From assembly GCF_017094485.1 (NCBI RefSeq), contig NZ_CP064786.1, positions 2,918,788 to 2,982,787 of the forward strand: a stretch of 64,000 bases of DNA, in the 5' to 3' direction. The notes under the pieces are model-generated. The model did no database searches, had not been told where the DNA came from, and saw only the letters and a program-made list of their open reading frames with translations. Position numbers and translations under genes: made by a program. Position 1 is the first letter of the stretch. Each line of letters begins with the position of its first letter. Positions 26,609-35,312 of this stretch are shown piece after piece. This stretch comes from Natranaeroarchaeum sulfidigenes (GTDB taxonomy: Archaea > Halobacteriota > Halobacteria > Halobacteriales > Natronoarchaeaceae).

Positions 26609-27229
26609 ATGGGAACTGTCGTGCTGGTACGCCACGGCGAGACGGCGTGGAACGACGAGCATCGGGTACAGGGCTGGGCACCGGTCGGTCTGAACGACCG
26701 CGGCCGCGAACAGGGGACCACGCTCGGTCGACATCTGGCAGCCGAGTACGATATCGACCGACTCATCGCCTCGGATCTCCGGCGCACGGTCGAAACCCTC
26801 CGAGAGATCCGCCGTGCAGTCGATACCGATGACGTGACGACCGACCGGGCGTGGCGCGAGCGGGACTTCGGCGTCCTGCAGGGGCTCGGGTACGCCGAAC
26901 TCTTTCAGGGCTATCCCGAGTTCTCGGTGCTCGAATCGGGGTATGAAGGAGCCAGCGCGACGCCCGAGAGCGGCGAGAGCTGGCTGGACTTCGATGGTCG
27001 CGTGCGCGATGCCTGGGGCGAACTCCGGAAGAGCGTGGGCGACGAGACCATTGTCGTCGTGACCCACGGCGGCCCGATCCACGTCATCCTCGGCAAGATA
27101 CACGGGCTGGACATCGTCGAGACGATCAGAGACATCGACGTCGGGAACTGCGCGGTGACCGAGATCGAGGTCGACGGTGACGAGGTGACGCTGGGGCGGG
27201 AGTGTGACATCGGCTTTGTGGAGGACTGA
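26609..27229 (+). CDS. Histidine phosphatase family protein (phosphoglycerate mutase-like)
   Basis: 206 residues. The catalytic motif LVRHGETAWN (residues 6-15) carries the His that is phosphorylated; the second His is in THGGPIHV near residue 150. The acidic catalytic residue lies in WRERDFGVLQG near 90. Members hydrolyse or transfer phosphate on small sugars and related metabolites; the substrate is not shown by sequence. Upstream in-frame codons exist, but similarity starts at the ATG at 26609. Confidence 0.88.
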   Translation: MGTVVLVRHGETAWNDEHRVQGWAPVGLNDRGREQGTTLGRHLAAEYDIDRLIASDLRRTVETLREIRRAVDTDDVTTDRAWRERDFGVLQGLGYAELFQGYPEFSVLESGYEGASATPESGESWLDFDGRVRDAWGELRKSVGDETIVVVTHGGPIHVILGKIHGLDIVETIRDIDVGNCAVTEIEVDGDEVTLGRECDIGFVED

Positions 27230-27292
27230 CCGGCAGTCTGCCACCACGATCGGGCCACAATTGTTTTGCCACTCCCTCACCCAGTCGACCCA

Positions 27293-27433
27293 ATGAGCGA
27301 GTACTACGTGACGCTCGACGGCGATCAGGTCGCGGGCCCCTTCGAGACGCGAACGGAAGCGAAACGGTACGCGGACGAACAGAACACCAACGAGATCGCG
27401 TTGACCTACACCGTCGAGCGCGTCCGGACGTGA
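27293..27433 (+). CDS. Small 46-residue hypothetical protein
   Basis: Begins MSEYYVTLDGDQVAGPFETR and continues with a helix (TEAKRYADEQNTNE) and a final strand (IALTYTVERVRT). The YYVTLDGDQVAGPF pattern resembles very short GYF-2-like 'display' domains, but this is weak. A TATA-like ATTGTTTTG lies about 26-34 nt before the ATG, in leaderless position. Codon use matches its neighbours, so it is likely real. Confidence 0.5.
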   Translation: MSEYYVTLDGDQVAGPFETRTEAKRYADEQNTNEIALTYTVERVRT

Positions 27434-27534
27434 GTGATCAGTCCGTCCGAGTGCGCATCGATACGTTGGCCCGCCTGAAAACGTATGAGTGAGCGGCTGT
27501 CGTGCGTTCGGTACACATCATCGACACCGGCTCG

Positions 27535-27903
27535 CTATTCTTCGTACTCGTGTTCGAGCAGCGTCGAGAACAGTACCGTATCGAGCACGGACTCGTTTGT
27601 CGCTTCGAGGACGGCCGGCGGCGCGACGCCGGCCTCCTTCGCCTCGACCCATCGATCGATACAGAGACACCAGTGGTCGCCCGGTTCCAGTCCGGGGAAC
27701 TCGAACTCGGGGCGGGGCGTGATCAGGTCGTTGCCCTGCGCCTTCGAGTAGGTGAGAAACTCCTCGGTCATCACCGCACACAGCTCGTGACGGCCGGGGT
27801 CGCCGTCGACATCCCGACAGCAACCGTCCCGCAGGTAGCCAGTCATCGGATCCTCACTACATGGTTCCAGATCGCCGCCGAGTGCGTTCTGTTCGGGGGG
27901 CAC
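27535..27903 (-). CDS. DUF2237 family protein
   Basis: 122 residues. The DUF2237 pattern is clear: NALGGDLEPCSEDPMTGYLR at the start, DGCCRDVDGDPGRH, CAVMTEEFLTYSKAQGNDL, and the GDHWCLC Cys-rich motif near residue 78, with PPAVLEATNE close to the end. Its conserved Cys, His and Asp residues suggest metal binding, but the biochemical role of the family is unknown. The long opposite-strand frames here are shadows. Confidence 0.8.
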   Translation of the reverse strand: MPPEQNALGGDLEPCSEDPMTGYLRDGCCRDVDGDPGRHELCAVMTEEFLTYSKAQGNDLITPRPEFEFPGLEPGDHWCLCIDRWVEAKEAGVAPPAVLEATNESVLDTVLFSTLLEHEYEE

Positions 27904-28105
27904 GACCGGTACGTCGGGGTCCGAACGACAAAAACCCCGTGTCGATGGACAGATCCCGTCGAGCGGGCTACACTTCGAGAGTTATAGTATAAAACTACAG
28001 ATTTCAAAGTAAAGCACTACAACTTTCGAAGCGGGTCGAAACACCCTGCTACTCGAACCTCCAACGCCGGGACCTTTTTCTCGGTCGCATCGAATGTGGC
28101 GAGTG

Positions 28106-30085
28106 ATGGAGTTCGAGGCGATCCCGGGCGTCGGCAAGAAGACAGCGACGGCGCTGGCCGAGCTAGACGACCCCGAGCGGGCGCTGGAGACCGGCGATGT
28201 CGCGGCGCTCTCGCAGGCACCGGGAATCACTCAGGGACGCGCGGCCCGGATCGCTCGCGGCGCGATCCGGCAGGAACACGGCGCAAACGGGGAGTTTCTC
28301 GCGACGAACCGGGCCGGGGAGATCTATCGCGAGCTGCTTTCGCTGCTCCAGGAGCGAACGGTGACGACCTACGCCGAGCGACGGCTGGAGACGTTCTTCC
28401 CCACGAGTGCGGAGAGTCGGGTCAAGGAGGTCCGGACCTTCGTCGAGGCAGCAATAGAACGAGAGGCCGACGCCGAGGCACTCGACGCGCTCGAAGCCGT
28501 CAAGCCGCTCGACGAGCCAAGCGACGTGCGGGTCCGGGACCGATGTCTGGCGACGACCGACGCCGAGCGGTATCAGGAAGCCACGGAGGCGATCCCCGAG
28601 TTGAGCGTCGAGGTCGTCGAGGACGCCCGCGGGCTGGCCGAACTCGCCCGGGGCTACTCAACGGTTATCGCCATCGACGAGGCATTCGCCGGCGTCGACG
28701 TCGAGGGGGACGTGCGGGTGAACCCGTCGGCACTCGACGAGCCGGTCGACATCGTCCCCGAGCGTCCGCTGGCCTTCTTCGCAGCGAACCGCGACCGGTT
28801 ACGGGCGGCGATCCGCGTCCACCGACTGACCGATCTGGAGCCGCCCTGCGATCTGGACGCGCTGGAGACGGCACTCGACCGCCTCGACACCGACGGAACT
28901 GTCGCGGGCGACGACGAACTCGACCGACTCTCGACCGCCGTCGATGATCTGGACGCCGCTGTCTCGACCGCCGAGAGCGTGGCGAACGATCACCTCCGCC
29001 AGTCGATCCGCGAGCAGGACGTCACGGTTGAGGGGGCCGACCTGCTCTCGCTGGTCGAACAGGGCGCGGGCGTCGATTCGTTGCTCTCCCGCGAACTGGC
29101 CGACGAGTACGCGGAGGCGGTCGACGACGCCCGCGAGGAGCTGATCGGCTCGCTCGACCTCGACAGCGGTGAGGCAGACATCGCCCGCCGGACGTTCGGC
29201 GACGATCCGCATTTCCCGGTCGAGCGCAACGAGGAAGCGATCTCACGACTGCGCGAGGAGCTGAAGACCACACGGGATCGACGTGCCACCCGGCTCAAAC
29301 GCGACCTCGCGAGCGAGCTAGCCGACGAGCGCGCGGATGCCGAGGCACTGGTCCGGGCGGCGCTCGAACTGGACGTCGAACTCGCCGTTGCCCGTTTCGC
29401 TGACGACTTCGACTGTACGATGCCCGACTTCGGTGGCGACGAGGGGCGTGTCGCCATCGACGGAGGACGCTCGCCCCTGCTGGATGTCCCGATCGAGGAC
29501 GTCGATCCCGTCGACTACGAGATCGGCGGCGTCGCCCTCCTGTCGGGCGTGAACTCGGGGGGCAAGACGTCGACACTCGATCTGGTCGCCGCAGTGACGA
29601 TCCTCGCGCACATGGGCCTGCCCGTGCCCGCCGACGCGGCCCGCGTCGACCGCTTCGAGGACCTGCACTACCACGCGAAGACTCAGGGAACCCTCGACGC
29701 CGGGGCGTTCGAGAGCACGGTCCGGGAGTTCGCAGGGCTGGCTACTGGCGGTGCGGGAAGTCTCGTTCTCGTCGACGAACTCGAAAGCATCACCGAACCG
29801 GGCGCGAGCGCGAAGATCATCGCTGGCATCCTCGAAGCGCTCGACGAGAACGGCGCGACAGCCGTCTTCGTCTCCCACCTCGCGGGCGAAATCCGCGAGA
29901 CGGCCACCTTCGACGTGGCGGTCGACGGTATCGAGGCCGAGGGGCTGGTCGACGGCGAGTTGCAGGTGAACCGCTCGCCGGTCAAGGACCACCTGGCGCG
30001 CTCGACACCGGAGTTGATCGTCGAGAAACTCGCCGGGGAGCACGATACCGAGTTCTACACGGCACTGCTAGAGAAGTTCGAGTGA
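28106..30085 (+). CDS. MutS-family ATPase with N-terminal helix-hairpin-helix
   Basis: 659 residues. The N-terminus (residues 1-55) has two helix-hairpin-helix steps (IPGVGKKTATALAEL and SQAPGITQGRAARIA). A helical core domain follows. The C-terminal MutS ATPase has Walker A in SGVNSGGKTST near residue 480, LHYHAKTQGTLDAGAFESTV, and Walker B LVLVDELESITEPG near 560, then FVSHLAGEI. No mismatch-recognition (N-terminal MutS I) domain is present, so it belongs with MutS5/MutS2-like proteins linked to recombination or structure-specific repair rather than classical mismatch repair. ATG 28094 is a weaker alternative start. Confidence 0.85.
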   Translation: MEFEAIPGVGKKTATALAELDDPERALETGDVAALSQAPGITQGRAARIARGAIRQEHGANGEFLATNRAGEIYRELLSLLQERTVTTYAERRLETFFPTSAESRVKEVRTFVEAAIEREADAEALDALEAVKPLDEPSDVRVRDRCLATTDAERYQEATEAIPELSVEVVEDARGLAELARGYSTVIAIDEAFAGVDVEGDVRVNPSALDEPVDIVPERPLAFFAANRDRLRAAIRVHRLTDLEPPCDLDALETALDRLDTDGTVAGDDELDRLSTAVDDLDAAVSTAESVANDHLRQSIREQDVTVEGADLLSLVEQGAGVDSLLSRELADEYAEAVDDAREELIGSLDLDSGEADIARRTFGDDPHFPVERNEEAISRLREELKTTRDRRATRLKRDLASELADERADAEALVRAALELDVELAVARFADDFDCTMPDFGGDEGRVAIDGGRSPLLDVPIEDVDPVDYEIGGVALLSGVNSGGKTSTLDLVAAVTILAHMGLPVPADAARVDRFEDLHYHAKTQGTLDAGAFESTVREFAGLATGGAGSLVLVDELESITEPGASAKIIAGILEALDENGATAVFVSHLAGEIRETATFDVAVDGIEAEGLVDGELQVNRSPVKDHLARSTPELIVEKLAGEHDTEFYTALLEKFE

Positions 30086-30208
30086 CACGAGGAGCTCCCG
30101 TGGAGTGTAATAGACGCGCCGGACCGATCCGCGCCAGGACAGCCGTTCTCCGCCGTCTGACGCCTGACTGCCGAAGGGTTAAGTGGATTCGCAAGCGTGG
30201 TGAAAGTG

Positions 30209-31339
30209 ATGAGTGACGATCCCGAAGACGATATGCTCGGCTGGGACGAGACTGTCTTTCGGGACGAGCACGTCTTCGAGATCGACTACGTTCCGGAGAC
30301 GTTCAAACACCGAGGGGGCCAGATGGAGAGCCTCAAGTACGCGCTTCGACCCGCAGTACGTGGCTCGCGCCCGCTCAACGCGATGGTGCGTGGTCCACCG
30401 GGGACTGGGAAGACGACCGCAGTCCAGAAACTGTTCAGTGAACTCCGCGCCCAGACTGATATCAAGACGGTCCGGGTGAACTGTCAGGTCAACGGGACGC
30501 GATACTCGGTGTTCTCCCGGCTGTTCGAGGGCGTGTTCGACTACGAGCCACCGACCAGCGGGATCTCGTTCAAGAAACTGTTCACCCAGATCACTGATAG
30601 GCTCGTGGAGGACGAGGAGGTACTCGTCGTCGCGCTCGACGACGTGAACTACCTGTTCTACGAGAACGAGGCGTCGGATACCCTCTACTCGCTGCTCCGT
30701 GCCCACGAGGAACATACCGGAGCGAAGATCGGTGTGATCGTCATCTCCTCGGATCCCGATCTGGAGGTTATCGACGAACTCGATAGCCGGGTCCAGAGCG
30801 TCTTCCGACCCGAGGAAGTGTATTTCAACCGGTACGGGGAGGGCGAGATCCTCGACATCCTCCGCGAGCGCGCGAAACGGGGCTTTCACGAGGGCGTCGT
30901 TACTACGAACGTGCTCGAACGTGTCGCCGAACTCACTGCCAACAGCGGCGATCTCCGGGTGGGAATCGACCTGCTCCGGCGGGCTGGCCTGAACGCAGAG
31001 ATGCGCGCCAGTCGGACCATCAGCGTCCAGGACGCCGAAGACGCCTACGAGAAGTCCAAATACATCCACCTCTCGCGAAACCTCAACAATCTCACCGACA
31101 ACGAACAGACGCTCGTAGAGGTCATTGCCGGGCACGACGGCGAGCAGGCAGGCGAGGTCTACAGCGTCTTCAACGACCGCACCGATCTGGGCTACACCCG
31201 ATACTCGGAGATCGTCAACAAACTGGAAAAGCTCGGTATCGTCGAGACCGAGTACGCCGAGATCGAGGGACGTGGACGTTCGCGTGCACTCTCGCTCGCG
31301 TACGAGTCCGACGAAGTACTGGACCGGCTCAATGACTGA
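30209..31339 (+). CDS. orc: Orc1/Cdc6-type AAA+ replication initiator
   Basis: 376 residues. The AAA+ module has Walker A GPPGTGKTTAV near residue 64 and Walker B VVALDDVNYLF near 145, where the usual DE acidic pair reads DD. Sensor 1 is in VIVISSD near 182, and SGDLRVGIDLLRRAG near 255 is sensor 2. A winged helix covers about 300-376. It would load the replicative helicase at an origin. The ATG at 30209 is preferred over three upstream GTG codons. It follows the mutS-like gene and overlaps the next ORF. No origin repeats are visible nearby. Confidence 0.92.
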   Translation: MSDDPEDDMLGWDETVFRDEHVFEIDYVPETFKHRGGQMESLKYALRPAVRGSRPLNAMVRGPPGTGKTTAVQKLFSELRAQTDIKTVRVNCQVNGTRYSVFSRLFEGVFDYEPPTSGISFKKLFTQITDRLVEDEEVLVVALDDVNYLFYENEASDTLYSLLRAHEEHTGAKIGVIVISSDPDLEVIDELDSRVQSVFRPEEVYFNRYGEGEILDILRERAKRGFHEGVVTTNVLERVAELTANSGDLRVGIDLLRRAGLNAEMRASRTISVQDAEDAYEKSKYIHLSRNLNNLTDNEQTLVEVIAGHDGEQAGEVYSVFNDRTDLGYTRYSEIVNKLEKLGIVETEYAEIEGRGRSRALSLAYESDEVLDRLND

Positions 31340-31622
31340 CGAAGACGTTTACGGGCTTGTCGAGGAACTGGCCCGGGAACTCGAAGCGACCGCCGAGCGA
31401 CCGGTCGAACGCGAGGCCAGCCGCTGGATCGGCGAAGCCGACGCTGTCGCCGGAGATATCGCTGGAACCGACGTCTCCCCCGACGTGCTCGAAGAACGGA
31501 TCAGTCACGTCGACAGGCTGCTCTCGGAAGTCGACGGGACGGGCGACCCGTCGGCGGACGGACACGTCGAGGAGGCAAAGCAGCTGGTTGGGGACATCCG
31601 CGGAGCGCTCGACGCCCGCTGA
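31332..31622 (+). CDS. Small acidic helical protein downstream of orc
   Basis: 96 residues, mostly helical and acidic: MTDEDVYGLVEELAREL, then REASRWIGEADAVAGDI, and a coiled-coil-like region EERISHVDRLLSEVD. The ATG overlaps the orc gene by eight bases, so the two are probably translated together and may work together. No known function. Confidence 0.6.
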   Translation: MTDEDVYGLVEELARELEATAERPVEREASRWIGEADAVAGDIAGTDVSPDVLEERISHVDRLLSEVDGTGDPSADGHVEEAKQLVGDIRGALDAR

Positions 31623-31682
31623 TCACTGGCGGGAGTTTATATCCGAGAAAGCGGCGACGTCCGACCATGCGCTGAATGTGGC

Positions 31683-31721
31683 TCCGGCGGGGATGGCCGT
31701 CGCGCGACACACCCCGCCGGA
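31683..31721 (+). other. Stable hairpin upstream of rpiA
   Basis: TCCGGCGGGG (31683-31692) pairs perfectly with CCCCGCCGGA (31712-31721). The 19-nt loop contains the palindrome GTCGCGCGAC. A TATA-like TTTATAT lies about 45 nt before it (31635-31641). This could be a structured 5' leader or a small RNA ahead of rpiA, whose ATG lies 80 nt downstream. Confidence 0.35.
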
Positions 31722-31800
31722 CGTAGTCGGTGTCGCCAGTTCGCCAGACGAACCGGCAGGACCTCAAACGTTTTTGCCGTCTGCCTGTGCAGTGACGGGT

Positions 31801-32487
31801 ATGAAAAACACAGGCGGATCGAGAGGGGCGAAACGTCGGGCCGGAGAGCACGCCGCGACTGCAGTCGAGGACGGGATGGTCGTCGGGCTCGGGACCGGAA
31901 GCACCGCAGCCCACGCGATCAGAGCGATCGGAGACCAGATCAGAGATGGTCTGGATGTGGAGGGGGTGCCGACCTCGTTCCAGGCCCGACAGCTAGCGAT
32001 CGAGGAGGGGATCCCGGTCGTCGACCTCGACGAGGTTCCGGGCGTCGACCTCGCGATCGACGGTGCAGACCAGATTTCTGACGGACAGTTGATCAAAGGC
32101 GGTGGAGGTGCTCACGCTCGCGAGAAGGTCGTAGACGCCGCAGCCGATCGATTCCTCGTGGTTGCCGATCCGAGCAAGCGCGCCGAAACGCTCGACGGCG
32201 CCGTTCCGGTTGAAACGCTGCCAGCAGCCCGACCCGTCGTGGAACACGAGATACGGGCGCTGGGCGGGGAGCCGTCGCTCCGGCGCGCGGAACGGAAGGA
32301 CGGACCAGTCATCACGGACAACGGTAACGTCGTCCTCGACTGTGAGTTCGGACCGATCGAGACACCGGACACGCTCGCAGAGCAACTATCGATGCTGCCG
32401 GGCGTCGTCGAGCACGGACTGTTCGTGAACCTCGCTGACGAGATTCATATCGGAACCGCAGAGGGCGTGACGGTCGAGCGGCTGTAG
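31801..32487 (+). CDS. rpiA: Ribose-5-phosphate isomerase A
   Basis: 228 residues. It interconverts ribose 5-phosphate and ribulose 5-phosphate. Family signatures are GLGTGSTAAHAI near residue 29, the catalytic DGADQ near 83 and KGGGGAHAREK near 94, with the C-terminal EHGLFVNLADEIHIGT. A basic N-terminus (MKNTGGSRGAKRRAGEHAA) is normal for haloarchaeal members. No operon partner; the next gene is convergent. Confidence 0.94.
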   Translation: MKNTGGSRGAKRRAGEHAATAVEDGMVVGLGTGSTAAHAIRAIGDQIRDGLDVEGVPTSFQARQLAIEEGIPVVDLDEVPGVDLAIDGADQISDGQLIKGGGGAHAREKVVDAAADRFLVVADPSKRAETLDGAVPVETLPAARPVVEHEIRALGGEPSLRRAERKDGPVITDNGNVVLDCEFGPIETPDTLAEQLSMLPGVVEHGLFVNLADEIHIGTAEGVTVERL

Positions 32488-32539
32488 CCGACGCTGTCGA
32501 TCGCGAGTGACACAAAAAATCGGAACCGTTTGAACCGAA

Positions 32540-32707
32540 TTACAGGTCGCGAGGCTGGACCGTCTTCCGGTCGTTGGCCTCGGCGCGTGCGGCGGCGTCT
32601 TCGAGGAGCTCGTCGACTTCCTCGTCGAGTGCTTCGTAGAAGTCCGATGCAACGTTCTTGTCGTCGAGCGCTTCCTTCACGGCGGCTTTGACAATTAGAT
32701 CTGCCAT
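32540..32707 (-). CDS. DUF1931 / histone-fold-like small protein
   Basis: 55 residues. The series MADLIVKAAVKEALDDKNV, SDFYEALDEEVDELLEDAA and NDRKTVQPRDL looks like a short histone fold: a helix, a long central helix and a strand-turn ending in the QPRDL step of NFYB/HAP3-like proteins. It is annotated in related genomes as DUF1931 or an NFYB/HAP3-type subunit (from memory). A TATA box at 32732-32739 is at leaderless distance. It may be a DNA-binding or chromatin-type protein. Confidence 0.75.
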   Translation of the reverse strand: MADLIVKAAVKEALDDKNVASDFYEALDEEVDELLEDAAARAEANDRKTVQPRDL

Positions 32708-32731
32708 ACGGACTCAGATTGAAAATCACAC

Positions 32732-32739
32732 TTTATAAG
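32732..32739 (-). promoter_or_regulatory. TATA box of the DUF1931 gene
   Basis: CTTATAAA, read on the minus strand, lies 25-32 nt before the ATG at 32707. This gives a leaderless transcript. Confidence 0.55.
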
Positions 32740-33074
32740 CGTTCCCAAATCGACCGCTGAGCGGGCCTCTCACGGTTGTCCAGCACTGGTCACAGCCATA
32801 CATACTCCTACTATTCCATGATATAAACACAAACAGGAGAGATCCACTACTAGATCCTCGACTCTGAGTAGTCCGCGCGATTGCACGGACGCACCCATAC
32901 CCCTCCGATTACCGGGGGCATCAGTTGTTCTGAGCTGGCCCAACACGACATCGGACTTTACAACTCTGAAAACAAACTTTCCGTTGTGGGAGATATCGAT
33001 GGCGATTTAGAAAAGTATATAGTGCGACAGAACATAAGATTCGGTGCCGGCATTACCTGTGCCGGTTGTGCCCA
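32740..33074. other. Intergenic region without a convincing gene
   Basis: About 335 bases of lower GC than the surroundings. It has a TATA-like AAGTATATAG at 33013-33022, about 53-62 nt before the next ATG, and a short hairpin (CCGGCA/TGCCGG, 33047-33065) in the likely leader. An open frame on the plus strand from a TTG at 32881 has no family likeness and uses odd codons, so I do not call it. Confidence 0.5.
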
Positions 33075-33224
33075 ATGCCCACGTGTGACCACTGTAACGC
33101 GCACGTCTCAGAGCGTTTCGAGCGCGTCTTCGCTGACGAATACGGACGGATCTTTGCGTGTCCGAGCTGTTCGGCCAACGCCGGTATCGCGGAGGCAGCA
33201 CGCCTTCGTGCCCAGCAAGCGTAA
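33075..33224 (+). CDS. Small zinc-finger protein (haloarchaeal DUF7563 type)
   Basis: 49 residues. Two CxxC pairs form one zinc site: CDHC (residues 4-7) and CPSC (29-32). The pattern CDHCNAHVSERFERVFADE and ADEYGRIFACPSCSANAGI matches short haloarchaeal zinc-finger proteins that I recall as DUF7563. A leader of some 28 nt is predicted after a TATA-like box at 33013-33022. Such proteins may bind nucleic acids, but no role is known. Confidence 0.7.
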   Translation: MPTCDHCNAHVSERFERVFADEYGRIFACPSCSANAGIAEAARLRAQQA

Positions 33225-33297
33225 ATCCGTTCCGGGAAGTCCAGCGCGGTGATCACCACGCGGAGCCTTTACCTGTGCCCTATCCAACTCACCACCA

Positions 33298-33543
33298 ATG
33301 GGTACACACTACGTATACATGCTGGAGTGTGCCGACGGGACGCTCTACACCGGCTACACCACCGACGTCGAGCGTCGCCTTGACGAGCACGATAGCGGTG
33401 TGGGCGCGAAGTACACTCGCGGCAGGACACCGGTCGATCTGATTCATTCAGAATCTTACGACACCAAGTCCGCTGCAATGGCCCGCGAGTACGAGATCAA
33501 ACAGCTGACAAGAGCGGAGAAAGAGCAGTTGACCGAGCGCTAG
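33298..33543 (+). CDS. GIY-YIG nuclease superfamily protein
   Basis: 81 residues. The GIY-YIG core reads [16 protein letters not shown] (residues 6-21), followed by [12 protein letters not shown] with the conserved Arg, and the [15 protein letters not shown] tail with the conserved Glu. It belongs to the UPF0213 group of single-domain proteins. Nuclease activity is unproven for this group, and the DNA target is unknown. It overlaps the flavin reductase gene by four bases on the opposite strand. Confidence 0.85.
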   Translation: MGTHYVYMLECADGTLYTGYTTDVERRLDEHDSGVGAKYTRGRTPVDLIHSESYDTKSAAMAREYEIKQLTRAEKEQLTER

Positions 33544-34121
33544 CCGTCGGCGTTGATACGAGGATCTGCAGGCCGTCCCAGCCGCTCGGCGTGCTCGACG
33601 ATTAACCGCCCGAGTTCGTCGACCCGCTGGTGGAGCTCTGGATCGACGAACGTACGTCCGTCGATACCTTCAGCGTCCATCTCGAACTGGTCATAGACGT
33701 TCGGGATACCAACCTGTTTTGGGAGTACCCAGGCGTGGACACCACGCATCGTGACCCGCAGATGGTCCAGTGTGCTGGCGTACGCGTCACCGCCCGCGAC
33801 GGCGAGCAACCCGACGACCGTGTCCTCGAAGTCGTCGTAGCTGCAGTAATCATGAAAATTGCGGAAGGCGGCGGAGTAGCTCCCGTGGTAGTTGGGCGAG
33901 CCGATCAGGACGCCGTCGGCCTCGCGGATCCGGCGCTTGACCAGTTCACTATCTCCCGGTGAATCGAGGTCCGGGTTGTAGAGCGGGAGATCGTACTCGC
34001 GGAGGTCGAGGAGTTCCGTCTCTGCACCGGCCCGTTCGGCGCTGTCGAGGGCATAGCGGAGTGCGGTCCGGGTGTAGCTCTCCGAACGGAGACTGCCGGG
34101 GACAGCGACGATCTGTGTCAT
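33540..34121 (-). CDS. NADPH-dependent FMN reductase family protein
   Basis: 193 residues, flavodoxin-like. The FMN-phosphate loop [14 protein letters not shown] lies at residues 8-21, and the flavin-edge motif [20 protein letters not shown] near 94 is the signature of the chromate/azoreductase-like group. The second half keeps the [13 protein letters not shown] loop. It would transfer electrons from NAD(P)H to flavin and then to quinones or metals. Substrate not shown. Confidence 0.88.
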   Translation of the reverse strand: MTQIVAVPGSLRSESYTRTALRYALDSAERAGAETELLDLREYDLPLYNPDLDSPGDSELVKRRIREADGVLIGSPNYHGSYSAAFRNFHDYCSYDDFEDTVVGLLAVAGGDAYASTLDHLRVTMRGVHAWVLPKQVGIPNVYDQFEMDAEGIDGRTFVDPELHQRVDELGRLIVEHAERLGRPADPRINADG

Positions 34122-34198
34122 TACCTGGATCTGAAGAAGTCAGGGGTAAAAGGCAAGCCGTTTCGAGCCGCCGCTGTGAGTTCCGCACCGCCAGTCGA

Positions 34199-34579
34199 TC
34201 AGGTCCGGCCGAGAACACCCCGACACCGGTCGGGATCGTCGGCCGGTTCGATCTTGAAGCCGAGCGATTCGTAGAACGGCCTGACGCGCTCGTTGAACTC
34301 TGCGGTGAGCGTACCCCTCTGGCTCGCCGCCTCGACCAGCGCCGTGCCGATCCCGCTGGCGCGACGACGACGCCGAACGGCGATTCCAACGATGCGAGTC
34401 AGGTCAGCTCGTGAGTCGAGGACGACGACGCCCACGATCCGGTCGTCCGCGGTTGCGACGAGTACGTCGCCAGCCCTGATCCTGTCTTCGACCCCGTCGA
34501 CAGCGAGTACGGCGGCATCGAGGAGAGATCGGACTGCAAGGGCGTCATCGTACCGAGCGGGTCGGAGATCGAGCTCCAC
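34199..34579 (-). CDS. GNAT family N-acetyltransferase
   Basis: 126 residues if started at the GTG at 34577-34579 (VELDLRPARYDD). The acetyl-CoA loop lies in VRRRRRASGIGTALVE near residue 70 and the last strand has FNERVRPFYESLGFK. The core VVLDSRADLTRIVGI carries the central beta strands. The longer frame to 34972 overlaps the KH gene and is not used. The acyl acceptor is unknown. Confidence 0.75.
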   Translation of the reverse strand: MELDLRPARYDDALAVRSLLDAAVLAVDGVEDRIRAGDVLVATADDRIVGVVVLDSRADLTRIVGIAVRRRRRASGIGTALVEAASQRGTLTAEFNERVRPFYESLGFKIEPADDPDRCRGVLGRT

Positions 34580-34676
34580 GTTGTTACGTTCGTCCGAGAC
34601 GGATTTGGACGTTTCGACCACGCACGGTACGGCGTCCCGGAGAAAGCTTTTACAGATCGACCTACTACCGCTACCC

Positions 34677-35225
34677 ATGCAACACGTGAAGATTCCGCAG
34701 GACCGGATCGGTGCGCTGATCGGCGAAGGGGGTGAGACGCTCCGCGAGATCGAGCGGCGGGCGGAGGTGCGACTCGACGTCGACTCCGAAAACGGCTCGG
34801 TGGGCATCGAAAAGACCGGTGACCCAGTGACCGCACTCAAGGGACCGGAGATCGTCCGCGCGATCGGTCGCGGATTCGCACCCGAGGATGCGATGTCCCT
34901 GCTCGACGACGAGATGATGATGCTCGATATCATCGATATCGGCGCAGCTACGCGCAACAAAAACGACCTCAAGCGTCAGAAAGGTCGCCTGATCGGCGAG
35001 AACGGCCGAACACGCGAGCTGATGGAAGAGCTCACCGGTGCGACAGTCGTCATCTACGGGTCGACGCTCGCGACGATCGGTACCCCACAAGAGGTCGAAA
35101 CGGTTCGGGACGCCGCGGAGATGATTATCGACGGTGCACCACACGGCTCGGTGTACTCCTTCCTGGAGCGCAAGCACAACGAGCTCAAGCGTCAGGGGAT
35201 GGAATACCACCAGTACAGCGGCTGA
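34677..35225 (+). CDS. KH-domain RNA-binding protein (archaeal Pno1/Dim2-like)
   Basis: 182 residues with two KH domains. The first has KIPQDRIGALIGEGGETLREIE (GxxG loop GEGG), the second KGRLIGENGRTRELMEELTG (GENG). The C-terminus APHGSVYSFLERKHNELKR is the typical end of the family. By homology with Pno1/Dim2 it helps small-subunit rRNA maturation. The ATG at 34677 is chosen because upstream sequence overlaps the GNAT gene. Confidence 0.9.
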   Translation: MQHVKIPQDRIGALIGEGGETLREIERRAEVRLDVDSENGSVGIEKTGDPVTALKGPEIVRAIGRGFAPEDAMSLLDDEMMMLDIIDIGAATRNKNDLKRQKGRLIGENGRTRELMEELTGATVVIYGSTLATIGTPQEVETVRDAAEMIIDGAPHGSVYSFLERKHNELKRQGMEYHQYSG

Positions 35226-35312
35226 CGGTCGTCCCGAGCGTACGGAACGATTTCGGGCCACAAGAAATCGCTTTCAATGGGGTTAATCTTCTCCAGCAAG
35301 TAGCTTCGGTGA

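Noticed and set aside
26003-27280. 425-codon minus-strand frame
   Set aside because: Only the last 132 codons look like a gene; the rest is antisense to the histidine phosphatase gene.
27904-28105. tRNA gene in the AT-rich gap before the MutS-like gene
   Set aside because: A GGTTCGAG-like string occurs on the minus strand, but no paired acceptor, D and anticodon arms can be drawn. No tRNA or rRNA was found elsewhere either.
30086-30208. Replication origin beside orc
   Set aside because: I looked for ORB-type repeats and an AT-rich unwinding stretch upstream of orc and saw none convincing.
32881-33252. 123-codon plus-strand frame starting with TTG
   Set aside because: It has no family likeness, an unlikely start and codon use, and overlaps the clear zinc-finger gene at 33075 in another frame.
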